DNA from: CAZECR01 sp964510495
GTDB lineage: Bacteria > Patescibacteriota > Patescibacteriia > Magasanikbacterales > GWA2-37-8
NCBI GenBank assembly: GCA_964510495.1
Contig: CAZECR010000007.1
Coordinates: 1 to 48,501, forward strand
Reading direction: 5' to 3'
DNA length: 48,501 bases
The notes below the pieces were generated by a model. The model saw only the letters and a program-made list of their open reading frames with translations, did no database searches and had not been told where the DNA came from. Below, in pieces: positions 5,757 through 15,700 of the stretch (position 1 is the stretch's first letter; every line of letters begins with the position of its first letter). The position numbers were made by a program, and so were the translations under genes.

Positions 5757-8045
5757 ATGGTCAGCCAACATCGCCTCCTGGGGTGGTTAGAATACGCCTT
5801 ATTTTTTGTCGTTTTGCTAACTGCAGTTTTACTACCACTCGCGATCGATACGCGATTGGTAAATTTTTACATTTTGCCGAAGACGATTTTGTTAGTCGGG
5901 CTGGTGCTGGTGAGCCTGCTTATCGTTGCGGCGCGCGCCATACTCACCAAACAAATTGTCTTTCGCCGCTCACCGCTCGACATTCCGGTAATTGCCCTTT
6001 TTGTGAGCGCAACCATCTCCGCGCTGTTCTCGGGCATGCTGCATGATAGTCTCTTGGGGCGCAATGACTATTTTGGACTCAGTGTTTTGTACTTAGGCTT
6101 CTTGGCCTTATTTTATTTTTTGATCGTTCAAGTGCTCACGAGTCCGCGTCGCTGGATGCTGCTCTTTAATGTGCTTGTGTCAGTTGGCGCTGCAACCGCC
6201 GGATTGTTTGTGCTCAAAGCTGCCTTTAACGTGGACATCTTTAATTGGTTAACTGGCTACACGACAATTTCTAATACGATCGAAGGATTTAATGGGACGT
6301 TTGGTATTTGGCTGGTCGTTGTTTTTGTTCTCTCGGCCGGACAGCTCATTAAGAAAAATATCGGTGTTTTGGGCGGCATGCTCTATGCCGGCGCAGCAGT
6401 ATTGGCTTTTATCGGTTTAATACTCCTCAGCTTTAAACTTATTTGGTGGGTGCTTTTGGCTTCACTTATTTTGCTCCTTCTCCTCGGTATGGGCTTTATT
6501 CGCGAAGCTCGTCTCGCAGCCCTGTCGGTTTTATTTGCTATTTTGGTTTTGGTGGTTGTCTTTATTTTCTTTGATACACCACGCTCATTCCAATATGTTT
6601 TGCCAATCGAAACTATTTTGAGCTTTAAATCATCGTGGACTATTTCATCTCAAACTTTGGTTTCTGGGGCAAAGAATTTATTTTTGGGAACTGGTCCTGG
6701 TTCGTTTACCACGGACTTTTCTCAGTTTAGAACGCGTGATTTCAATGCCGATGCTTTGGCCTGGACGATTCGTTTCAATTCACCGTTTTCAACAATGCTC
6801 GCGCTCCTCGCGGAAGGCGGTATTGTCTTCATGCTCGTCTTGGCCTTTTTGATAGTTGCATTTGTGGGGCAATCACTATCGGGTTGGCTCCGTATTCGCC
6901 TCGAAGGCGGTGTGTCGAGTATCAACGCCATGATCGAAAAAACCCGCGGACTCGTCGTGCACTGGGAAACATTTTTAGTGGTCATTGCCTGGGTCACATT
7001 AACGATTGGCTCCGCAATTATTTTCTTTGGACCAGTGCTCTGGTGGCTGTGGTGGGCACTTATGGGCCTCGCTATGACGGGACTTCTTTTTATTCAACCC
7101 CGTCTCTCGACCACCAAAAAGATTACAATCGCCAACACGCCAGAATATAATTTATCGTTTTCGTTTATTGTGATTGTGTTTATGGCGGGTATTGCCCTCT
7201 TCGGAGTTTGGGGGGCACGCCTCTATGTCGCCGATGTATATTATGCTCAGGCGCTCACAACGACGCGCTACGCCGATGCGGAAGAGCTGATGAAAAAAGC
7301 TTTGGCACTGCGTGATGATTCAGAAGTCTATCACACTGGTCTCGCTCAGATTTATCTGCTTGAGGCGGTTGCCGAAAGCCGTGCTTTCAAACCTGATGTA
7401 GGTAAAGTAAGTACGTTTATGGCCAGCGCAGTTAATGAAGCACGCCGCGCAAGCGATCTCAAACCGATGTCAGTTGTTACCTGGGAAAATTTAGCAACAA
7501 TGTATGAAAATGCTGCGACGCTGATCCCGGAAGCGCGTGAATGGGCAATCAAATCGTTGATTGAAGCAGAAAAACGTGAGCCAACTAATCCGGTCTTGGC
7601 TTGGCGCCTTGGCAACAACTACGCGCTCAGTGGTAATTTTGATGAAGCAATTAAGCAGTACACGGATGCTCTTTATTTAAAGAGCGATTATTTGGGCGCG
7701 CAAACGCAACTCGCGAACGCCTACGAACAAGCTGGTAAAGTTGATAAGGCGGTTGATACCTATAAAGATGCCTTGGCTCAGTCACCGCAGAATGTCGAAA
7801 TTATTTTTAACTACGGACGCCTCCTCTACAACCGCAACCAAGGAACAGATCGAGCCGATGCCGAAAAAGTATGGCTTGAAGCAGTGCGGTTGCAACCAAA
7901 TTATTCTAACGCGTTGTATAGCTTAGGCTTAGCCTATGAAACGAGAGGTCAAAAGACTTTGGCGCTTCAATATTACTATCGCGTTAAAGATTTGAATCCA
8001 GACAACAAAGACGTCGCTGCAAAAATTAAAGCGCTTGTTAAATAA
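5757..8045 (+). CDS. O-antigen ligase-like polytopic membrane protein with C-terminal TPR repeats
   Basis: This 762-residue protein has a string of hydrophobic membrane segments over about residues 10-480. A large loop with a TGPGSFTTDFSQFR motif (about 305-318) is typical of the Wzy/O-antigen ligase superfamily, which joins or polymerises glycans on the outer membrane face. The last 270 residues carry tetratricopeptide repeats (for example ALSGNFDEAIKQYTDAL and GKVDKAVDTYKDALA). This fusion recurs in candidate-phyla bacteria. No SD is seen. It is the first gene of an apparent surface operon whose next gene starts 23 bases after its stop. The exact substrate cannot be read from sequence. Confidence 0.8.
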   Translation: MVSQHRLLGWLEYALFFVVLLTAVLLPLAIDTRLVNFYILPKTILLVGLVLVSLLIVAARAILTKQIVFRRSPLDIPVIALFVSATISALFSGMLHDSLLGRNDYFGLSVLYLGFLALFYFLIVQVLTSPRRWMLLFNVLVSVGAATAGLFVLKAAFNVDIFNWLTGYTTISNTIEGFNGTFGIWLVVVFVLSAGQLIKKNIGVLGGMLYAGAAVLAFIGLILLSFKLIWWVLLASLILLLLLGMGFIREARLAALSVLFAILVLVVVFIFFDTPRSFQYVLPIETILSFKSSWTISSQTLVSGAKNLFLGTGPGSFTTDFSQFRTRDFNADALAWTIRFNSPFSTMLALLAEGGIVFMLVLAFLIVAFVGQSLSGWLRIRLEGGVSSINAMIEKTRGLVVHWETFLVVIAWVTLTIGSAIIFFGPVLWWLWWALMGLAMTGLLFIQPRLSTTKKITIANTPEYNLSFSFIVIVFMAGIALFGVWGARLYVADVYYAQALTTTRYADAEELMKKALALRDDSEVYHTGLAQIYLLEAVAESRAFKPDVGKVSTFMASAVNEARRASDLKPMSVVTWENLATMYENAATLIPEAREWAIKSLIEAEKREPTNPVLAWRLGNNYALSGNFDEAIKQYTDALYLKSDYLGAQTQLANAYEQAGKVDKAVDTYKDALAQSPQNVEIIFNYGRLLYNRNQGTDRADAEKVWLEAVRLQPNYSNALYSLGLAYETRGQKTLALQYYYRVKDLNPDNKDVAAKIKALVK

Positions 8046-8068
8046 AATCCCTCTGATCGAACGCCTGT

Positions 8069-8698
8069 ATGTCTACTAAGTTTTTTCTCTTTGTTGCCGG
8101 GCTTGCCCTGGTACTATTTCCACTGCGTTCGTCGGCCTTCATGTCGTCGACTAATTTTCAGATTATTTCAGATACGATCGGAGTAGGTGGAGGCCTGAGT
8201 ACGAGCACCTCTTTTGGTCTTCAAGATACGATCTCTGGCGTTTCAGTTGGAATAGCTAGCAGTACGAGTTACCGAGTTATGGGCGGTTTTCAAACCACAG
8301 ACTCGGGTCAAATCAGTTTATCGATTACGAATTCTTCGCTTGATTTAGGAACGCTCAGTGCTACGGCAGTAAACACGGCTGCAACAGTTGCCACGGTTAC
8401 AACCGATGTTTCAACCGGTTACACACTCTCAATTGGCGCAGTTACGGGAACGAGTCTCGCTGCAGTTGCGGACGGCATGGTGACTGCTGGGTCGGAAGAA
8501 TATGGTGTCACGACAGCAGGTAATGAGCGTTTGGTAACAACTGATGTTGCTGTTACGAACGGACTTAATCTGGCTACAGCGGCTACAGCAATAACGGGGA
8601 GCGCAACGACACTTACCTTTAAAGCATCGATTTCAAGCGCGTCTGCTGCCGCAACATATAGTCAAAATATTACGCTCAGCGCCAGCAGTAATCCTTAA
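8069..8698 (+). CDS. Secreted beta-rich surface protein (209 aa)
   Basis: A signal peptide (about residues 1-23, ending RSSA) precedes a low-complexity, Ser/Thr/Ala-rich chain with alternating hydrophobic pattern, as in extracellular beta-sandwich proteins. A segment like TTDVSTGYTLSIGA recalls WxL-type surface proteins, but no clear W-x-L motif is seen, so I do not assign that family. It lies between the O-antigen ligase-like gene and a DUF916-like gene. In Firmicutes DUF916-like proteins partner WxL proteins. An exported cell-surface component is the safe call. Confidence 0.65.
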   Translation: MSTKFFLFVAGLALVLFPLRSSAFMSSTNFQIISDTIGVGGGLSTSTSFGLQDTISGVSVGIASSTSYRVMGGFQTTDSGQISLSITNSSLDLGTLSATAVNTAATVATVTTDVSTGYTLSIGAVTGTSLAAVADGMVTAGSEEYGVTTAGNERLVTTDVAVTNGLNLATAATAITGSATTLTFKASISSASAAATYSQNITLSASSNP

Positions 8699-8703
8699 TA
8701 AGT

Positions 8704-9633
8704 ATGAAAAAATTTGTGTTTACAACCGTATCACTCGTCGCCCTCGTCCTGATTTTTGGGCACCCGCACCGTGCGAGCGCGCTCACCCTAAGTCCTGCTC
8801 GACGAATCGTTACGATTGATCCTGGAACTGCTCAAGATTTAAAAGTTACCGTAACTAATGATGAAGCAAAGAGTGTTCGCCTTCAACTTTTAGTTACCGG
8901 CTTAAAACAAGATCCGGCTGGATTGCCGCTTTTTGGCAATGGATATGACGATGCAGAAAAATGGGTTGTACCTGCACCTGAGCTGCTTGTACTCGAACCG
9001 GGACAGCAAGGCTTTGCTACTTTTAAGCTACAAGTTCCGGCCGGAACATTTCCTGGTTCGCACTGGGTGGCGCTCGCCGTCGAGTCGCGTCCTGATACGA
9101 CAGGCACGGCAATTTTGAACCAGCGTCTTATTAGTTTGTTGTCGATTCAAGTTTCAGGAGTGGTGACCGAATCGCTTACTATGAATACCGCGGTTTCTGA
9201 GCGCATAGTACTTGGCTCAAAACCCTTTGATGCTGCAATTAAAATACAAAATACAGGTTCAATTGAAGTTCCTCTGACAGGAAAAATAACCATTCGTTCA
9301 CTCCGTGGAAAAGAGGTAGGTGGGCGAGATGTGCAGCTCGGCAATCAACTGCTGCCGCAATCGGAACGTTCATTGCTGGAAAAAATTTCGACTACTAAAA
9401 AGGATGCGTGCGATGTTGACGGAACAGTGTGTTCAGAATTAGTCTGGCCTGGTCTTTATACACTGACGGCGGAGGTTATCTATGGCAAAACCGGCCAGAC
9501 AGTAGAAAGCGAAACGTCGTTTTGGTACGTGCCGTATTGGAGTTTATTTTTGCTGACAGTAGGTGTTGGTTTGGGAGTCTGGATAGTACGGCGTATCCGC
9601 CAAAGAAGTATGATAAAAAAATATGTGGCGTAA
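8704..9633 (+). CDS. DUF916-like surface protein, membrane anchored
   Basis: This 309-residue protein has a signal peptide (to about residue 27). A first immunoglobulin-like domain (about 28-160, LTLSPARRIVTIDPGT) resembles DUF916, the peptidoglycan/WxL-interacting domain of Firmicutes. A second beta domain (about 165-270) and a C-terminal membrane helix (about 278-297, WSLFLLTVGVGLGVWIV) with a basic tail follow. The start lies 5 bases after the preceding stop and the end overlaps the next gene by 11 bases, so the three are translated together. It probably anchors or scaffolds the neighbouring secreted proteins at the cell surface. There is no SD. Confidence 0.72.
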   Translation: MKKFVFTTVSLVALVLIFGHPHRASALTLSPARRIVTIDPGTAQDLKVTVTNDEAKSVRLQLLVTGLKQDPAGLPLFGNGYDDAEKWVVPAPELLVLEPGQQGFATFKLQVPAGTFPGSHWVALAVESRPDTTGTAILNQRLISLLSIQVSGVVTESLTMNTAVSERIVLGSKPFDAAIKIQNTGSIEVPLTGKITIRSLRGKEVGGRDVQLGNQLLPQSERSLLEKISTTKKDACDVDGTVCSELVWPGLYTLTAEVIYGKTGQTVESETSFWYVPYWSLFLLTVGVGLGVWIVRRIRQRSMIKKYVA

Positions 9634-12562
9634 AGTTTCGGCATTTATTTTACTTTGTACCCTGCTCGTTTCACGGGCTACTGTTCAGGTTGCTTTTGCG
9701 GAAACGCAATCGGGCGGTATTACGGTTGGAGCAACAGTTCCGAGCCAAACGACAACCGGCGGAGGAGGTGGTTCGACTGGAGGTGGCGGCACAACACCCG
9801 AAACACCACCACCAGACATGGATGCGGCGCCAAGTATTACTGGTGTCAATGCGACTGCTGATTTTACGAGCGCAATCGTAAATTGGTCAGCGAGTGATGA
9901 CAAAGGAATAAGCATGAGCAGTTTTGTCTACGGCTCGACCGCTGCATATGGAATGAGTGGAAGTATTACGGGCACGTATCAGGTGGCATTATCCGGGCTC
10001 GCTACTGACACACTCTACTTTTTTAAGATTAGCGTCACCGATACCGCCAATCACACCACTGAATCAGCTGGTTCTTTTAAAACAAAATCTGAAACTGATG
10101 CGACAGCTCCGGTAGTGACTAATGTTGCGGTGGTAGTCGGGGAAACAATTGCCACAATAACGTGGGATACCAATGAAGACTCAGACAGCCAGGTTCAGTA
10201 TGGAAAAACTGCAGGCTATGGAAGCCTTGGCAAAGATACGAGTGCGGTAGTTAAGCATAGTGTTGTGCTAAACGGTTTGGCGGCCAACACGACCTATCAC
10301 TTTAGGGTGATCTCGACCGATGCTAATGGTAATAGTGGTAATAGTACTGATGATACTTTTAAGACGCTCAAAAAAGTTGTTCCTCCACCAGATGTAAGTA
10401 ATCTTAAAGTAGTAGCGACAGACGGAAAAATTATTCTGAGCTGGGAAAACCCCAGTGATGCCGTAGCGCCTGATTTTCAGGGAGTCAAAATTATCCGTAA
10501 GATTGGTAGTGCTCCGCGTTCGCGTACTGACGGGCTTGAAGTATATAGTGGAAATGGCCAGATGTTCGTGGATAGTGGGCTCGGAACTAATGTGCAGTAT
10601 TTTTATACTGTTTTTTCCTTCGATGCCTCCAATAATTTTAGTTCCGGTGTCTCGGGTAACGCGGAGTTACCACCGCTCGCCGGTCAAGAAATTTGTGATA
10701 ATGGAACTGATGATAATGCTAATGGCTTGGTTGACTGCGCCGACACCGCCTGCTCTTTGGTAAGCAGTTGCCAGGTGCCCACCCCCACATCAACACCTGT
10801 TAAGCCAACACCCGAAGAGCCAACCGACGTGGTGCCCACATCGACTGTGCCGGTTTTTTTAAAAATAAGTATTGATGCCCTCGCTTTTTCAGCAGCCAAT
10901 CGCACCGTTCCGCTCACATTACACAACGGAACGATTTCCGACCTCGCTGGTTTTACCTTTACTACAATTTTAAAAGGGAGTGCCCTCGGACAAAAGCCTA
11001 TCAGTGCCGCAGTAGTTGTTGATGGCACCAGTGAACACCTTCTTTCGTATAATGAAAGCGATAAAAATTATTATACTGACTTTATTTTCCCGAGCGTTGG
11101 CTCCCACCAAGCATATTTAAAAGTCGATTATGGTGCTGGACAAGTAGACACAATAGGTTTTGTTTTAGATAGCCGCCCTTTTGGACAGGTGCTCGGCGAT
11201 AAGAAGGCGCCTGTACCAGGCGCTAAAATTACGTTGCTGCAAGAGGGTAATGTGCCGGTGTCACTTGATCGCTATGGTCAGCTGAACCCTCAAACTGCTA
11301 ATGAGCAGGGCATGTTTGGTTGGGTATTACCAAACGGAAGATACTATGCCAAAATTTCGGCAGCCGGACGTTATGACTACAGTGTTCCGTTAGAAGTGGT
11401 GAGTAATAATATTTTTGCGCCATCGGTTACGCTTATTACCATACCGCCTACTTTGGCAGAAGTAATTGATTTTAATAAACCACTGGGTGAGAACATAAAA
11501 AATGTCACCCAAAATTTAGCTGCCAAAACGCAAGCAATAACTAAAGTGCTTCAAAATTTAGCCGATAACCCAGAAGTACAACAAGCAGCAGGCACTGTAG
11601 TTGCGCCGGCAGCAGCAGGTATTATAGCTGTCAGTGCCGTTCCTTTAATTTCATGGGTTGACCTGTTGCCACTCCTTCGATTGCTTTTTTTGCAGCCGGT
11701 GTTGCTTCTGGGGCGAAAAAAGCGTCAAGGCTGGGGTCAAGTCTATAACTCTTTAAGTAAGCAGCCTGTAGACTTAGCCATTATTCGTTTGGTTGATTTT
11801 CAAACAGGGAAAGTTATCCAGTCACGTGTTACGGATAAAAATGGCCGTTATTATTTTACCGTCAACCCTGGTAGTTACCGGTTAGAAGTTTTTAAAGAAA
11901 AAATGGTTTTTCCTTCGGTTTTGCTGCGTGGGTATACAACTGATGGGAAAAAAGCAGATATTTATCATGGTGAACAGGTCCTTATTAAAGAGAAAGATCC
12001 GATCATTACCGCTAATATTCCGCTTGATCCAAGCGGCGAAAATAAAACACCGCGTCGGTTGGTTTGGGAAAAGATCGGTAAGAAAGTTCAGGTTGCCATG
12101 TCCTGGTTTGGTCTTGCTGTTACGGCTGTTTCCTTATATATATCGCCAAAATGGTATGTAGGCGCTCTCCTGGTAGGACATATCCTTATGTTTTTTGTCT
12201 TCCGACGTTTGGCGCTCCCGCCTAAACCAAAAAGTTGGGGTATTGTCTATGACGCCAAGTCGCGAACACCGGTTTCGCGAGCGGTGGCACGTTTGTTTAG
12301 TTCGCAGTTTAACAAATTAGTCTCAACGCAGATAACGGATTCCAAAGGACGGTATTACTTTTTGGCAGGGGACAATCGGTATTATGTAACGTATGATCAC
12401 AAGGAGTACCAGCCGGCAAAAACAACGGTCATTGATCTGAGTGGTAAAGAAGTGGCGACAATTGGTTCGAATGTCGGTCTGATAAAAAAAGATCCTTCCG
12501 CCAGTGTAAAATCAGAAGTTTCCAGTTCGGACGAAGCGACCGGGAAAGTTCGTGGCTCATGA
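9623..12562 (+). CDS. Large surface protein with FN3 domains and carboxypeptidase-regulatory-like domains
   Basis: This 979-residue protein has a signal peptide (residues 1-26, ending AFA), a Gly/Thr linker (about 45-60) and about three fibronectin type III domains (about 68-350). A cysteine-rich CDNGTDDNANGLVDCADTAC segment (about 355-374, of the kind seen in MopE-like proteins) is followed by a Pro/Thr linker and a beta domain. A hydrophobic segment near residues 660-695 precedes a first carboxypeptidase-regulatory-like domain (about 700-780). A second hydrophobic pair near 830-865 precedes a second such domain (about 870-945). The start overlaps the DUF916-like gene. The role is probably structural, in adhesion or envelope organisation. 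Confidence 0.75.
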   Translation: MWRKVSAFILLCTLLVSRATVQVAFAETQSGGITVGATVPSQTTTGGGGGSTGGGGTTPETPPPDMDAAPSITGVNATADFTSAIVNWSASDDKGISMSSFVYGSTAAYGMSGSITGTYQVALSGLATDTLYFFKISVTDTANHTTESAGSFKTKSETDATAPVVTNVAVVVGETIATITWDTNEDSDSQVQYGKTAGYGSLGKDTSAVVKHSVVLNGLAANTTYHFRVISTDANGNSGNSTDDTFKTLKKVVPPPDVSNLKVVATDGKIILSWENPSDAVAPDFQGVKIIRKIGSAPRSRTDGLEVYSGNGQMFVDSGLGTNVQYFYTVFSFDASNNFSSGVSGNAELPPLAGQEICDNGTDDNANGLVDCADTACSLVSSCQVPTPTSTPVKPTPEEPTDVVPTSTVPVFLKISIDALAFSAANRTVPLTLHNGTISDLAGFTFTTILKGSALGQKPISAAVVVDGTSEHLLSYNESDKNYYTDFIFPSVGSHQAYLKVDYGAGQVDTIGFVLDSRPFGQVLGDKKAPVPGAKITLLQEGNVPVSLDRYGQLNPQTANEQGMFGWVLPNGRYYAKISAAGRYDYSVPLEVVSNNIFAPSVTLITIPPTLAEVIDFNKPLGENIKNVTQNLAAKTQAITKVLQNLADNPEVQQAAGTVVAPAAAGIIAVSAVPLISWVDLLPLLRLLFLQPVLLLGRKKRQGWGQVYNSLSKQPVDLAIIRLVDFQTGKVIQSRVTDKNGRYYFTVNPGSYRLEVFKEKMVFPSVLLRGYTTDGKKADIYHGEQVLIKEKDPIITANIPLDPSGENKTPRRLVWEKIGKKVQVAMSWFGLAVTAVSLYISPKWYVGALLVGHILMFFVFRRLALPPKPKSWGIVYDAKSRTPVSRAVARLFSSQFNKLVSTQITDSKGRYYFLAGDNRYYVTYDHKEYQPAKTTVIDLSGKEVATIGSNVGLIKKDPSASVKSEVSSSDEATGKVRGS

Positions 12563-12576
12563 ATTAAAAACATCAA

Positions 12577-12628
12577 GTAACTATAAAAAATTACCCAAAT
12601 TTTAATAAGGGTAATTTTTTATAGTTAC
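12577..12628. terminator. 20-bp perfect stem terminator of the surface operon
   Basis: GTAACTATAAAAAATTACCC (12577-12596) pairs perfectly with 12609-12628 across a 12-base loop, with T-rich sequence inside and after the stem. Confidence 0.8.
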
Positions 12629-12719
12629 TTTTTTATTTTTATAAGAAAAAGATGCTATATTAGCCAAGAAATTACGAAAGTGGATATCTCCTGCTTCACT
12701 TATATTTTAACCATTTTAA

Positions 12720-12728
12720 TGGTATACT
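12720..12728 (+). promoter_or_regulatory. Extended -10 of the first giant surface gene
   Basis: TGGTATACT gives an extended -10 with a predicted start near 12735, leaving a leader of about 49 bases. The -35 region is not recognisable. Confidence 0.55.
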
Positions 12729-12783
12729 ATACAGATGGAAAAGTGGGCGTTAGAACGACCAGTTTTTCCAGTTAAACTAAGGT

Positions 12784-15700
12784 ATGGAGGAACGAAAGGA
12801 AAGAAAGAATTTAGCTCACCAAAGCCGCATATTTTTTGTTGTTGGTTTAATTTTGTTTTTCATTTTTTCATTTTTTTGGTCACGCTCATTTGTACGTGCA
12901 GCAGCGCCTTCAATCGTGACGTATCAAGGTAAACTCCTGAATAGTGCGAACGCACCAATTAGCACGGCAACAAATATGACGTTTGTATTGTATGATGCGC
13001 CGACTGCAGGTAATGCCCTTTATACGGCTGGTGGTACACTGGGGACTCCGACCGCGGTTAGTATTACACCATCAAGTGGTATTTTTAGTGTTAATTTTGG
13101 GGACACGGGTACGAATCCGCTGGACACTCAAATTTTTCGCGATAACGGAGCGGTATACTTAGAAATAACCATCGGCGCCGAAATTTTGACGCCGCGTAAA
13201 CAAATTACTTCTGCGCCCTATGCCATAAATAGTTTGTATTTGGATGGCTACGGAGCTAAAACCGTATCAAGTTCAGCGTATATTCCACTTTCAGATAGTC
13301 AGGGAAATTTTCAATTCAACACTATAAGCAGCGGCAACTTATTTGTTTCGGGAACCAGTACTTTTTCGTCGTCAACAATCGCAAGCACGACAATTACTAC
13401 CGCCAATATTAGGGATTTGAATCTAAGCGGTACGATTAGTGGGTTAACACTACCGATCGGTAGTATTTCTGGGACTAATGTACTGGCTTTCTTAGCAAAT
13501 AACCAAAGTTTTTCCGGGCTTAATACCTTTTCGGCAACAACTACCTTTACAACTACAACTGTGGCGAGCGCTACCCTTACTGCAGCAAATATTTCTAATT
13601 TAGTAGTTGATGGAACTGTTTTATTACCTAATAACTCCATTACCGACGCCATGATTCCAGATACGATTACGGCTAGCAACTACTTACTCCTTGCGGGCGG
13701 AACGTTAACTGGCGGGATAAATGCTGGTAATCAGGCACTTACTAATGTTGGTTCGCTCAGTGTCAATGGTTCATATACCAATAATGGTTTAGCTATTTTA
13801 AACGGTGGTTTTATCGCGGCTTCGTCCACAGTAACAAGTACGTTTACAGTTACGGGTGCGCTGAATGCTTCTTCTACTTTGGCAGTAAGTGGAATCGCGA
13901 CATTTAGTGCTACCAGTACGTTTGCAACGAGTATTGGCATAGCAACATCGTCCCCGCTTGCGGCGCTTACCGTTCAGGACGGCAGTATTTTGGCTGCAGG
14001 TAGTGCGGGCGGTACGCCATATGAAGGTCCGGGAACAAGGCTCATGTGGATACCAAACAAGAGTGCGTTTAGAGCTGGTGAAGTCACTGGTGCCCAGTGG
14101 GATGCGGCAAATATCGGGAGTAATTCAGCTGCTTTTGGATATAATAATCAGGTAAGCGCAAATTATGGTTTTGCAGCTGGTTTTGGTAATACTGTTAGTG
14201 GTGACAACGGTGCTTTTTCTTTTGGCAGAAGTAATACTGTAAGTGGAAATTTTGCCGCTGCTTTTGGTAATGGTAATACAGCCAGCAATCAAGGCTCGTT
14301 TGCCGGTGGTTTTAGTAACGCTGTCTCAGGTGAATTTTCCTTAGCCTATGGTCAGGGTAATACTGTTGGTGGCACGTACTCAGGAGCTTTTGGTGCATCA
14401 AATAATATTGGTGGTTTTTATAGCTTTGGTTTGGGGCAGTCAAATGTCGTCGCGGGTAGTAATAGCGTAGCTTTAGGCACTGGTATGGTGGTGAATGGAA
14501 ATGGCTCGGTGGGAGTAGGGCTCGGTAGTGGTGGCACGATCAGTCGTAGTAATGTGTTCGGCATACTCGGAGGGTCTGTAGGTATTGGAACTGTTGATCC
14601 AGGGTTTACGCTTTCGGTCACGGGAACACTTGGAGTTAGCGCAACCTCGACTTTTGTCACAACCACAGCAGCAAGTTCAACGATTGAAAATGGTAATATT
14701 ACTTCGTTGTTTGCTAATACGGCTACGATCACTAATCTTACCGTAACAAGTTGTACGGGGTGTAGTGGCGGCGCGGTTTCACTCACGGGCGATCAAACAT
14801 TTACGGGTCTCAATACCTTTACCGCAACCACAACACTTGCCACGACCACAGTAGTAGGGGATATTGTTCCGACGATTAATAATTTATATGACGTTGGTTC
14901 TTCGTCTACCAGGTGGAGGTATCTCAATGTGCAGGGTGGGGTGGTGGTGTCTAATGGAGTAACTACCTCTACTTTGGAGAATGGAAGTTTGGTTCTAGGA
15001 CAAACAGTCGGAAGTAATCTGGGTAAATTCTATATTGATTCAAGTGGTAATATTAGCACCTCGGGAACACTGCGGGTGACAGGTAATATCCTGCCAAGTT
15101 ATGTTCCAACATATTCAAATACCGCGCGCACAACTTCTACGATCGATGCCGTAAATAATGCTGGTCGTGCATCTTCAGACGGGGACGGAATGACTTCTTT
15201 GATAGTTAATGCGGACGGTTTGCCTTTGATTGCATACCCCGCCAATAACAACGACTTGGTTGTTACTAAATGTGGAGATGCGACGTGTACCAGTGGGAAC
15301 ATAAAAACCACCGTAGTCACAGCCGCTCTCTCAGGGAATGATGTGACGCTGGCAATAGGCTCGGATGGTTTACCGGTTATAGCGTATTATGATAGTAATC
15401 AAAGTAAGGTCGGTATCCTCCATTGTGGTAACCTGGCTTGTTCAAGTGGAAATCAAACTAATTTTGCAGGTGTAACCGGAGATGGCTATTATCTCTCGAT
15501 GCAAATAGGTATTGATGGGTTTCCAGCGATTGGAGCTTATGAATTTGGAAATAATGATCTACGTTTTATTCATTGTCTCGACATACTTTGTTCAACAAGT
15601 ACGGAGAGATTAATTGATGCGGGTGCCGGTACTGTCGGCTTTTGGGTTTCGCTTGCTATTGGTTCAGATGGTAATCCTATCTTTGCGCATAATAATATTA

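Noticed and set aside
12735..12932. Short ORF starting near the extended -10 of the first giant gene
   Set aside because: It overlaps the signal region of the giant protein out of frame and shows no protein-like pattern apart from frame-shifted hydrophobics.
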